DNA from: Candidatus Zhuqueibacterota bacterium
GTDB lineage: Bacteria; Zhuqueibacterota; Zhuqueibacteria; Oceanimicrobiales; Oceanimicrobiaceae
DNA length: 37,524 nucleotides
Direction: 5' to 3'
Assembly: GCA_029262035.1 (NCBI GenBank)
Contig: JAJDAE010000138.1
Location: 1-37,524, forward strand
Of the stretch, positions 13,022-20,360 are shown one piece after another; position 1 is the stretch's first letter, and every line of letters starts with the position of its first letter. The position numbers were made by a program, and so were the translations under genes. The notes below the pieces were generated by a model. It was not told the origin of the DNA. It searched no databases and saw nothing but the letters and a program-made list of their open reading frames with translations.

Positions 13022-15388
13022 ATGAGTAGTATCACAGAAATTCGTTCTCTCCTCGAATTTGATAAAATCCTAAAAACAATTCAAGAAAAAGCAATTTCAA
13101 CAATTGCGGCGTATCAACTTCAAGCAATCTCTTTTCTAACAGAACTCGAAACAATTCGCTCAGAATTAACAAAGGTTGAAGAGCTTGCCGAAATTCTCAA
13201 AAATGACGCGCCATTTCCGTTTAATATTTGGGATATTAAACAAGACCTCGAAACCGCAAGCGTAAAGGGCGCTTTTCTCGCTCCAATAGCTTTAATTCGG
13301 GTAGCTAACACACTTGACACATGCAGAAGAATACATTCTTACCTAAAAAAGAGAGCAGAACATTATCCCACCCTGTTGGCAATTACTCACAAACTTCTGT
13401 CATTTAAAGAAATTCAACAAAACATTTCTGTAAAAATTGACTTCCAACAGGTTGAAGTTAAAAGCTCAGCCTCACCGGCTTTGGCAAGCATAAGAAAAGA
13501 AATTCGTCAGGCTGAACAAAAGGCACGCCGTGAAATAGATCGCCTCTTTAAGGTATATCGTGACAAAGGATATTTGCAAGAAGAGATTATCACCCTAAAA
13601 GATGGTAGAAGGGTTTTCCCAGTAAAATTGGAAAGTAGAAGGCGTGTAAAGGGACTTTTACACGACCAATCGGCAACGGGTGCTACGCTTTTTATAGAGC
13701 CAATAGAATCGGTCGAGCTCAACAATGAATTAATCAGCTTAAAACGGCAAGAACAGGCTGAAGTTGAAAGAATTCTACGAGAAATAACAGATGATCTGCA
13801 TGTCAATTTAGAGGCTCTCACCATAAACTTTGTCACACTTATTGAATTTGATATCATCCGTGCAAAAGCGCTCTTCTCAAATGAATTGGAATGTATAACG
13901 CCTGACTTTAATGAGCAAAATAAGATCGACATTATCAAAGGAAGACACCCGCTTTTATCACTTCATAAAAAAGAACAGGTTGTTCCACTCAATCTGAAAA
14001 TGACAGGCGACATTACGACCCTTGTTATTACCGGCCCCAACGCCGGCGGTAAGTCCGTTGCCTTAAAAGCGATCGGTTTGTTTGCGTTAATGGTACAATC
14101 GGGTATTCCCATTCCAGTTGCCCCTGACTCCTCATTGCCGGTGTTCTCAAAAATATTTGCCGACATTGGTGATTTTCAATCAATTGAGCAGGATTTATCT
14201 ACATTTTCATCGCACATTGGCAAAATAAAAAACATCCTGCAAAATGTGGATAAACACAGCTTAGTTTTGATGGATGAAATTGGAGTGGGCACTGACCCTG
14301 ACGAAGGCGCGGCACTTTCAATTGCCTTCCTCACAAAACTATCAAAAGTCGGCTGCAAAACAATGGTAACAACCCACCTCGGTGGTCTTAAGGCTTTTGC
14401 ATTTAATACGCAAGGTATTGAAAACGGCTCAATGGAATTTGACGTAAATACCTTGGAGCCAACCTACCGGTTTAAAATTGGAGTGCCTGGTTCAAGTTAT
14501 GCTCTTGAAATATCGAAAAGACTAGGTATCCCGGAAGATGTGCTCGAGCAGGCAAAACGACAACTCGGGAGTGAAAAACAGAAGCTTGAAAATTTAATTT
14601 TGGAGCTTGACAAAAAATCCCAGATTGCCCAAAAATTAAAAAGTGAACTTGAGCTGGAAAAAATCAGGCTTGCCGGTTTGAGCAACCTGTACCAGGGAAA
14701 AGTAGATTCCATAAAAAAGGAAGAAAACAGCAGAAAAAAACAAGCCTTACTCGACTCGCAACAAATACTTGAGCAATCAAATGCAATTATTGAAAAAGCA
14801 ATCAAAAACATCAAAGAAAAACAGGCAAGCAAAGATAGTATTCAGCAGGCGAAAGAAAACCTTCTAAGCAGGAAAACAGATGTAAAAAGCCAGTTACAAA
14901 AAATAGCAACACCTTCTAAGCGTATGATAGAAAGTGAGTTCAAAATTGATGTTGGTTCCAAGGCATATTGGAATGCTCAGAAAAAAGACGGTGAAATTCT
15001 TGCGGTTCAGGATGGCGGTACAAAAGTACTTTTTCAAGCAGACAACCTCAAAATATGGGTATCCGGCAGCGAACTATCCGCGCCCAAGCAAAAATCTAAA
15101 AAAACGACACCAAGGGTTAAAATAAGTGCGCCTACCAAGTCCGATGTATTATCACAAATAGATGTGCGGGGCACTCAACTGGAAGAAGCCATCTTCAAGG
15201 TGGATAAATTTATCGACGACGCTTTATTGGCTGACTGGCCGGCAGTAAGAATAATTCATGGCAAAGGCACCGGTGCGCTTCGCAAAGGCCTTCAGGAGTT
15301 TTTAAAAAACCATCCGCGTATAAAAAGTACTAAATTTGCTGAATGGAACCAAGGAGACCTTGGCGTAACTATTGTAGAATTAGATTAA
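13022..15388 (+). CDS. mutS2: Endonuclease MutS2
   Basis: A 788-residue protein of normal MutS2 size. The MutS core and clamp helices come first; Walker A is GPNAGGKS near residue 337 and Walker B LVLMDEIGVGTDPDEG near 414, followed by a TTHLGGLK switch. A long coiled coil covers about residues 505-630. The C-terminal Smr nuclease domain (about 711-788) has IDVRGTQ and HGKGTG. It lacks the mismatch-recognition domain of MutS. MutS2 acts on branched DNA to suppress recombination and, in Bacillus, rescues collided ribosomes. It follows cvpA by 8 bases. The next 231 bases (to 15619) hold no feature I can support. Confidence 0.97.
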   Translation: MSSITEIRSLLEFDKILKTIQEKAISTIAAYQLQAISFLTELETIRSELTKVEELAEILKNDAPFPFNIWDIKQDLETASVKGAFLAPIALIRVANTLDTCRRIHSYLKKRAEHYPTLLAITHKLLSFKEIQQNISVKIDFQQVEVKSSASPALASIRKEIRQAEQKARREIDRLFKVYRDKGYLQEEIITLKDGRRVFPVKLESRRRVKGLLHDQSATGATLFIEPIESVELNNELISLKRQEQAEVERILREITDDLHVNLEALTINFVTLIEFDIIRAKALFSNELECITPDFNEQNKIDIIKGRHPLLSLHKKEQVVPLNLKMTGDITTLVITGPNAGGKSVALKAIGLFALMVQSGIPIPVAPDSSLPVFSKIFADIGDFQSIEQDLSTFSSHIGKIKNILQNVDKHSLVLMDEIGVGTDPDEGAALSIAFLTKLSKVGCKTMVTTHLGGLKAFAFNTQGIENGSMEFDVNTLEPTYRFKIGVPGSSYALEISKRLGIPEDVLEQAKRQLGSEKQKLENLILELDKKSQIAQKLKSELELEKIRLAGLSNLYQGKVDSIKKEENSRKKQALLDSQQILEQSNAIIEKAIKNIKEKQASKDSIQQAKENLLSRKTDVKSQLQKIATPSKRMIESEFKIDVGSKAYWNAQKKDGEILAVQDGGTKVLFQADNLKIWVSGSELSAPKQKSKKTTPRVKISAPTKSDVLSQIDVRGTQLEEAIFKVDKFIDDALLADWPAVRIIHGKGTGALRKGLQEFLKNHPRIKSTKFAEWNQGDLGVTIVELD

Positions 15389-15619
15389 AAAAAGTCAATT
15401 TTAATGTCTATCAAAACCACCATTGAGGCAGGCCAAATAACGGGAAAATCCTGATAGAGAAACTAGTAAGTCACAGCCCCATCCAAATAATATTTCTTCT
15501 AAAGCAGAACTTACTCCTACCTATCCCCCCACAATTATAAGTATATAATCAAATAAAAAATCAAAAATCTTTTAACTCTACCGATAAACATACTGTATAT
15601 TTACTAAACAGGTAGAACG

Positions 15620-15931
15620 ATGAGTGACAACACCATAGTATACGTTGATATTGATCTGGAAGAATTAATTCCTGATTTCATGGAAAACAGGAAAAACGAT
15701 GTTACTCTTATTTATCAACATCTGCAGAATGGTGAGATTGACGAGATCATGCGTTTAGGGCACAGTATGAAAGGCAGTGGTGGAGGATATGGTTTTGACA
15801 AAATCACTGAAATTGGTGCAGAAATGGAAGATGCCGCAAAGGTTGGTAATTTAGATAAAATTTCAAAGGCCAATGCACAATTAAATAATTACCTCCAAAA
15901 AGTAAAAATTGTCTGGCAAGAAGAAGATTAG
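15620..15931 (+). CDS. Hpt phosphotransfer domain protein
   Basis: A standalone 103-residue Hpt domain. The phosphate-carrying His is residue 48 in LGHSMKGSGGGYGF, followed by the usual ITEIGAEMEDAAK helix. Hpt proteins pass phosphate between a hybrid kinase receiver and a final response regulator. The receiver gene starts 35 bases later. No hybrid kinase sits beside them, so the phosphate donor must be encoded elsewhere. Confidence 0.9.
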   Translation: MSDNTIVYVDIDLEELIPDFMENRKNDVTLIYQHLQNGEIDEIMRLGHSMKGSGGGYGFDKITEIGAEMEDAAKVGNLDKISKANAQLNNYLQKVKIVWQEED

Positions 15932-15966
15932 TTTATAAATGTGACTTTAAATTAGAGGCTGTTAAA

Positions 15967-16518
15967 GTGATTACTCCAAGTTCAAGCAATTCATTGCACG
16001 ATAGAAGATATATGATGCCGGGGACAGGCAGGCATTCAATATTTCGTTTTTCAGAAAAGAACAATACAGGCAATGGTCAAAAAAATAACCCAGATAAGAA
16101 GCTTCGCACGGAAGAGACCGCAGATGAGCAGAAACTTATTTTAGTTGTAGAAGATACTTATGAAAACCAGTTTCTGGCGAATAGATTCTTGACTAAAGCA
16201 GGATACGCAGTTGAAATTGCAGAAAATGGGGTTATTGCGGTTGACAAATTTAATAAAACTGAATACGATCTGATTCTCATGGATATTAACATGCCGGAGA
16301 TGGATGGTTTTGCAGCCACAGAAGCAATAAGAAAAATAGAAAAGGAACAAGCAAAAAAAAGTAGAATCCCAATAATCGCTTTCACGGCACATGCTGTTGA
16401 AGGATATGAGAAAAGGTGTTTAGACAATGATATGGATGACTATATTACCAAGCCAATTAAAAAGAAAGATTTTTTACAGGCTGTGGGAAACTGGGTTCAG
16501 TCAGTCCACTTAATCTGA
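15967..16518 (+). CDS. Single-domain response regulator
   Basis: After about 53 low-complexity residues comes one receiver domain with the acidic pair in VVEDTYENQ (D63 region), phosphoacceptor Asp 106 in LILMDINMPEMDG, Thr 140 and Lys 162 in DYITKPIKK. The sequence is of the kind normally fused to hybrid kinases. There is no output domain, so it acts as a phosphate relay or by protein contact, most likely with the Hpt protein just upstream. The start is GTG with GAGG 11 bases ahead. Its stop overlaps the end of the convergent transporter gene by 9 bases. Confidence 0.9.
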   Translation: MITPSSSNSLHDRRYMMPGTGRHSIFRFSEKNNTGNGQKNNPDKKLRTEETADEQKLILVVEDTYENQFLANRFLTKAGYAVEIAENGVIAVDKFNKTEYDLILMDINMPEMDGFAATEAIRKIEKEQAKKSRIPIIAFTAHAVEGYEKRCLDNDMDDYITKPIKKKDFLQAVGNWVQSVHLI

Positions 16519-17814
16519 GCTTTCATTGGAGTTTGCTTGAGATAGTTTTAATCCTTCCGCTTCATCCACAAAATAGAGTAAGACAGACCCAATAATAAAC
16601 AAAACTGTTGTGACAGCAATACCGGCACGCTGCGTGTTAAAGACTTCAGTAAAAAAGCCAAATGCCAGTGGCCCGATAAAGGCGGTGGCTTTTCCCGAAA
16701 ATGCAAAAAAACCAAAGAACTCAGTCTCCTTTTCGGATGGTACAAAACGCCCCATCAATGCCCGGCTAGAGGCTTGATTTGGACCGGAGAAAAGGCCAAC
16801 CATAATTCCTGCAATCCAAAAATAAAACTTATTCGGCGCGAAAACAGCAATGAGTGTGGCTACAACAAAAGCAATATTGGTAATTAGAATCATTTTTTTT
16901 CCACCGATAATGTCATCCAGGAAACCCAAAAGGAAAGCGCCTGTCCCTGCAGCCACACTTAAGACAATCCCAAATATCAAGATTTCTTCATTGGAGAAAC
17001 TAAAGGTACCGGCGGCATAAATACCTCCAAAAGCGAAAATAGTTAAAATCGCATCGTTATAAAAAATACGGGCGATTAAAAGCCTAACTATCTGACGGTA
17101 ATTTTTTATTTCTTTAAAGGTGGTGCTTAACTGATTTATTGTAGAACCTAAAAGTTCGTTGTATTCAAGTTTTTGAACCGGGCGCCTTTCGCGAACCCAG
17201 ACAAAGAAAGGCAAACTAAACAGACCGAACCAGGCCGCAGTCAAAAGTGTAGTTGCACGGATATGCTGGTCAGCATCCTTCGATAAATTAAAAATAGGTG
17301 TTTCGGGTTGAACAAATCCGAATAAAGCAATTATCAATGCAATGAGTCCACCAAGGTATCCGAACGCCCAACCATAGCCGGAAATACGTCCGATTTTTTT
17401 TAACGGCGCGATATCAGGTAAAAACGAATTATAAAAAACCATGCCTAATTCAAGGCAAAGGTTCGCAATCACAAAAAAAGTAATCGCCTTAAGGGTTTGA
17501 CCCGGCAGCACAGTGTAAAGATTTGCTGTGGCAATAACGGCCACACCGGTTAGAACTGCCAAAAATAGTTTACGGAAACCGCCCCTATCTGCCAGAGCGC
17601 CAAGGAATGGAGACAAAAATGCAACAACCAATCCTGAAGTGCTTAATCCTCGAGACCAAAGAGCGGTACCGGTAATTTTATCCGGAGCTATTACACTTGT
17701 AAAATAAGTCGCAAAAACAAAAGTCAAAACCAGCGATGAAAAAGCAGAATTGCCAAAATCATAAAATGCCCAACCCAATACTTCCCGACGATTAAATCCC
17801 GGTTCAGTTTTCAT
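16510..17814 (-). CDS. UMF1-family MFS transporter
   Basis: A 434-residue protein with about 12 membrane helices. The opening REVLGWAFYDFGNSAFSSL is typical of the UMF1/Atg22-like MFS branch, and the MFS loop LGALADRGGFRK follows at about residues 71-82. The substrate is unknown; yeast Atg22 exports amino acids from the vacuole. AGAGGG lies just before the ATG. It is divergent from the DUF819 gene with overlapping promoters, and its 3' end overlaps the receiver gene by 9 bases. Confidence 0.9.
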   Translation of the reverse strand: MKTEPGFNRREVLGWAFYDFGNSAFSSLVLTFVFATYFTSVIAPDKITGTALWSRGLSTSGLVVAFLSPFLGALADRGGFRKLFLAVLTGVAVIATANLYTVLPGQTLKAITFFVIANLCLELGMVFYNSFLPDIAPLKKIGRISGYGWAFGYLGGLIALIIALFGFVQPETPIFNLSKDADQHIRATTLLTAAWFGLFSLPFFVWVRERRPVQKLEYNELLGSTINQLSTTFKEIKNYRQIVRLLIARIFYNDAILTIFAFGGIYAAGTFSFSNEEILIFGIVLSVAAGTGAFLLGFLDDIIGGKKMILITNIAFVVATLIAVFAPNKFYFWIAGIMVGLFSGPNQASSRALMGRFVPSEKETEFFGFFAFSGKATAFIGPLAFGFFTEVFNTQRAGIAVTTVLFIIGSVLLYFVDEAEGLKLSQANSNESSD

Positions 17815-17827
17815 CTTCCCTCTATCT

Positions 17828-17857
17828 TATATAAGTTATCACTGAAAATATTGTCAA
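17828..17857 (-). promoter_or_regulatory. Promoter of the MFS gene, overlapping a divergent one
   Basis: On the minus strand TTGACA (17857-17852), 18 bases, then TATATA (17833-17828). The predicted leader is only about seven bases. The same -35 bases serve a plus-strand promoter. Confidence 0.5.
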
Positions 17858-17881
17858 AGAGGATTAAAAGCAAGATATAAA
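17851..17881 (+). promoter_or_regulatory. Promoter candidate of the DUF819 gene
   Basis: TTGTCA (17851-17856), 19 bases, then TATAAA (17876-17881). The spacing is long, so the call is weaker than its minus-strand partner, whose -35 it shares. Confidence 0.35.
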
Positions 17882-17956
17882 TTCTCAGGTAAACGGTTGC
17901 TTCTTAGCGATGTTTTCCATACCATAAATCTATTTCACCAGAACAAAAGGAACCCA

Positions 17957-19171
17957 ATGACCTTACTTCAAGAACCGATGGCGATTTTTGCTTTTTGTGC
18001 GGGCAGTTGTGCTTTAGTATTCTGGGCGGCTGAACAGCCTTGGGCCAAAAAGTTTTTCAGTATCATCCCATCAATAATACTGATATATTATATACCCACA
18101 TTTGCTTCAACATTTAACATTATTCCAACCAGCTCACCAGTTTACGATTGGATGAAAAACTATCTCCTGCCATTCAGCCTGTTTATTCTGATGTTTACGG
18201 CAGACATTCCAACCATTCTCAAAATAGGCCCCAAAGCTATTATCATGATGCTGGTTGGGACTCTTGGTATCGTTGTTGGCGGCCCTATCGCCTATATTAT
18301 TTTTGAACAATGGCTAGCACCAGACGCCTGGCAAGGTCTGGCTGCGCTCTCCGGAAGTTGGATCGGGGGCGGCGCAAATTTCGTCGCAATTAAAGAGTCG
18401 GTTGGAGCCTCGGATAGTATGATTGGGCCAATAATTGTTATTGATACGGCTGTTGGTTACACCTGGATGGGCGTGCTGCTTTTTTTGACAAACTACCAGA
18501 AAATCATAGATAAATGGAATCATGCAGATACAACTGTTCTGGAAGACATCAACAACAGACTAAAAGATTTCGAAAAAAGCCAGATAAAACCGATTCAATT
18601 GGTTGATGTAGCAATGGTAATTGCGGCTGGCTTTATTGGGGCAGTTTTGTGCCGGGAGTTAGGCAAACAGGTCTATGAAATAACCAATCCATTTTTAACT
18701 TTAAACTTTCCTAATTTGGCTGCAATTTTTAGTGGCTTTACCTGGATGGTAATTTTTATTTCAACATTGGGGATATTGCTATCCTTCACACCATTAAGGA
18801 AAATTGAATCCGGGGGTGCCTCAAAAATAGGATACGCTGCGTTGTTCTTATTTTTAACCTCCATTGGAGCAAAGGCAGATCTGCGTGCATTACTAGATGC
18901 TCCAATATTAATCATGGTTGGGACAGTCTGGATACTAATTCACATTTTAATTATGTTTGCAGGGGCAAGAATCTTCAAAGCGCCCTTGTTTTTAGTGGCA
19001 ATGGGCAGCCAGGCAAATGTTGGGGGAGCAGCAAGCGCACCAATTGTTGCTGCAGCCTATTATGAATCCATGGCGCCGGTTGGATTGTTGATGGGCGTTA
19101 TGGGGTATTTGGTCGGAAACTATGCCGGGTTATTGTGTGCTTTTCTATTGAAAGTAGCTTCGGGAGGCTAA
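17957..19171 (+). CDS. DUF819 family membrane protein
   Basis: A 404-residue protein with about 10-11 membrane helices, matching the DUF819 (YjcL) family: YDWMKNYLLPFSLFILMFTA, then LSGSWIGGGANFVAIKE, and near the end MGSQANVGGAASAPIVAAAY. The repeated Gly-rich re-entrant-like segments suggest a secondary transporter, but the substrate is not known. The frame is open from an ATG at 17897, yet the start is put at 17957 because AAAGGAA lies just before it and the protein then begins with the first conserved part. Confidence 0.87.
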   Translation: MTLLQEPMAIFAFCAGSCALVFWAAEQPWAKKFFSIIPSIILIYYIPTFASTFNIIPTSSPVYDWMKNYLLPFSLFILMFTADIPTILKIGPKAIIMMLVGTLGIVVGGPIAYIIFEQWLAPDAWQGLAALSGSWIGGGANFVAIKESVGASDSMIGPIIVIDTAVGYTWMGVLLFLTNYQKIIDKWNHADTTVLEDINNRLKDFEKSQIKPIQLVDVAMVIAAGFIGAVLCRELGKQVYEITNPFLTLNFPNLAAIFSGFTWMVIFISTLGILLSFTPLRKIESGGASKIGYAALFLFLTSIGAKADLRALLDAPILIMVGTVWILIHILIMFAGARIFKAPLFLVAMGSQANVGGAASAPIVAAAYYESMAPVGLLMGVMGYLVGNYAGLLCAFLLKVASGG

Positions 19172-19299
19172 CAATTCACCAGTTTTACCACGCTTGTATG
19201 AAGATTGGTGTACAAGAAAATAACGTTTTCGCGATCTGCGTTAGGAGCGGCCTCCGGTAACCTTTCAACCACACATCTCGCCGCAAACTATTTTCTGTA

Positions 19300-19328
19300 T
19301 TGCTTCACGGGCGCAAATTCCTTATATT
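19300..19328 (+). promoter_or_regulatory. Promoter placing the transcript start at the nuclease ATG
   Basis: TTGCTT (19300-19305), 17 bases, TATATT (19323-19328). The gene's ATG starts at 19335, seven bases past the -10 box, exactly where transcription should begin. No ribosome site is present. Confidence 0.5.
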
Positions 19329-19334
19329 TATTGC

Positions 19335-20240
19335 ATGATTTCTAACATTAAACCAACCTCGGACATCTTTTTCAAATACCTGCTTGGTTCGGAGCGCAAC
19401 AAAAGCCTGCTGCTCTCTTTCCTCAATGCCGTTCAAGTTGATTCCGAATTCAAGTTGATTACATCGGTAGAAATAAAAAATCCATTCAACCTAAAAAAAT
19501 ATCCAATTGACAAAGAATCTATTTTAGACATTAAGGCCACTGACGAGAACGGCAGGCAGTATGACGTTGAGATGCAAGCCTCCGGCGATGCCGCATTTAA
19601 AAACCGCAGTCTGTATTACTGGGCAAAGTTGTACGCATCTCAATTGGAAGAAGGCGATGTTTATTCAAGGCTCAATCCGACAATTTGCATTAATGTTCTG
19701 GATTTTATCTTATTCAAAGAGTTAGATACGGTACATACCTGCTTTTTGCCAATTGAAAAAGATCATACCAAGTTTGTACTCACTGACCACTTGCTGCTCC
19801 ACTTTCTTGAAATCCCCAAATTAGAAAATAAACTCAAAAGAGATAAACTTAACAAATGGCTGTCATTTTTCAAAAATGAAGGCCAAAAGGAGGATATCGT
19901 GAAAATCCTTATTAAAGACGATGAAGACATTGCCAAAGCGCATGCTGAATACCAGCGTTTTACCCAGGATGAAGAAATGCTTGCACTCCATGAATCCCGC
20001 CAAAAGTGGAAGCATGATTACAATTCGAGCATGGCTTTGGCAGAAGAAAAAGGGATAGAAAAGGGCGAGATATTGGATAAACAAAATGTCTTAGTTTTAC
20101 TGATTACGCAAAAGTTTGGAATAAAGGGAGATGAAAAAAAATTCATTCGTTCAATTACCGACAAGGTAAAATTGGATAGCGCGATAAAGAATATACTAGA
20201 ATCAAAATCGACAGAAGACATTTTGTCTCATTTGAGATAA
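19335..20240 (+). CDS. PDDEXK-family (Rpn-like) nuclease/transposase
   Basis: A 301-residue protein that opens PTSDIFFKYLLGSERNKSLL, the standard start of the PD-(D/E)XK transposase/Rpn group. The catalytic core is seen as ILDIKATDENGRQYDVEMQ, with Asp and an E-x-Q form of the E-x-K motif, and later SRLNPTICINVLDF. E. coli Rpn proteins are DNA endonucleases that promote RecA-independent recombination; many relatives are scattered and often multi-copy. The C-terminal third is helical and ends in ILSHLR. No terminal repeats flank it, so it is not a visible insertion sequence. The promoter suggests a leaderless message. Confidence 0.9.
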   Translation: MISNIKPTSDIFFKYLLGSERNKSLLLSFLNAVQVDSEFKLITSVEIKNPFNLKKYPIDKESILDIKATDENGRQYDVEMQASGDAAFKNRSLYYWAKLYASQLEEGDVYSRLNPTICINVLDFILFKELDTVHTCFLPIEKDHTKFVLTDHLLLHFLEIPKLENKLKRDKLNKWLSFFKNEGQKEDIVKILIKDDEDIAKAHAEYQRFTQDEEMLALHESRQKWKHDYNSSMALAEEKGIEKGEILDKQNVLVLLITQKFGIKGDEKKFIRSITDKVKLDSAIKNILESKSTEDILSHLR

Positions 20241-20318
20241 CTTTTATATTCAAGTTCCAAGTTCAAAAATTCACACGCCTTACGTTCTTTAGTGCCAAGT
20301 TTTGCCTTTTAGTTCGAT

Positions 20319-20349
20319 AAAGAAAAACCGCTTCACTAATTTGAAGCGG
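20319..20349. terminator. Bidirectional terminator between the nuclease and M16 genes
   Basis: CCGCTTCA (20328-20335) and TGAAGCGG (20342-20349) form a perfect 8-bp stem with a 6-base loop. On the minus strand it is followed at once by TTTTTCTTT, an ideal end for the M16 peptidase transcript. On the plus strand a TTTTT comes after six bases, weaker. Confidence 0.75.
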
Positions 20350-20360
20350 CCTTACTTTTT

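Noticed and set aside
17897-17956. Upstream in-frame ATG that would add 20 residues to the DUF819 protein
   Set aside because: The added residues are polar and unlike the family, while ATG 17957 has AAAGGAA in the right place.
19335-20240. A complete insertion sequence carrying the PDDEXK gene
   Set aside because: No terminal inverted repeats or target duplications were found on either side; flanks are an ordinary promoter and terminator.
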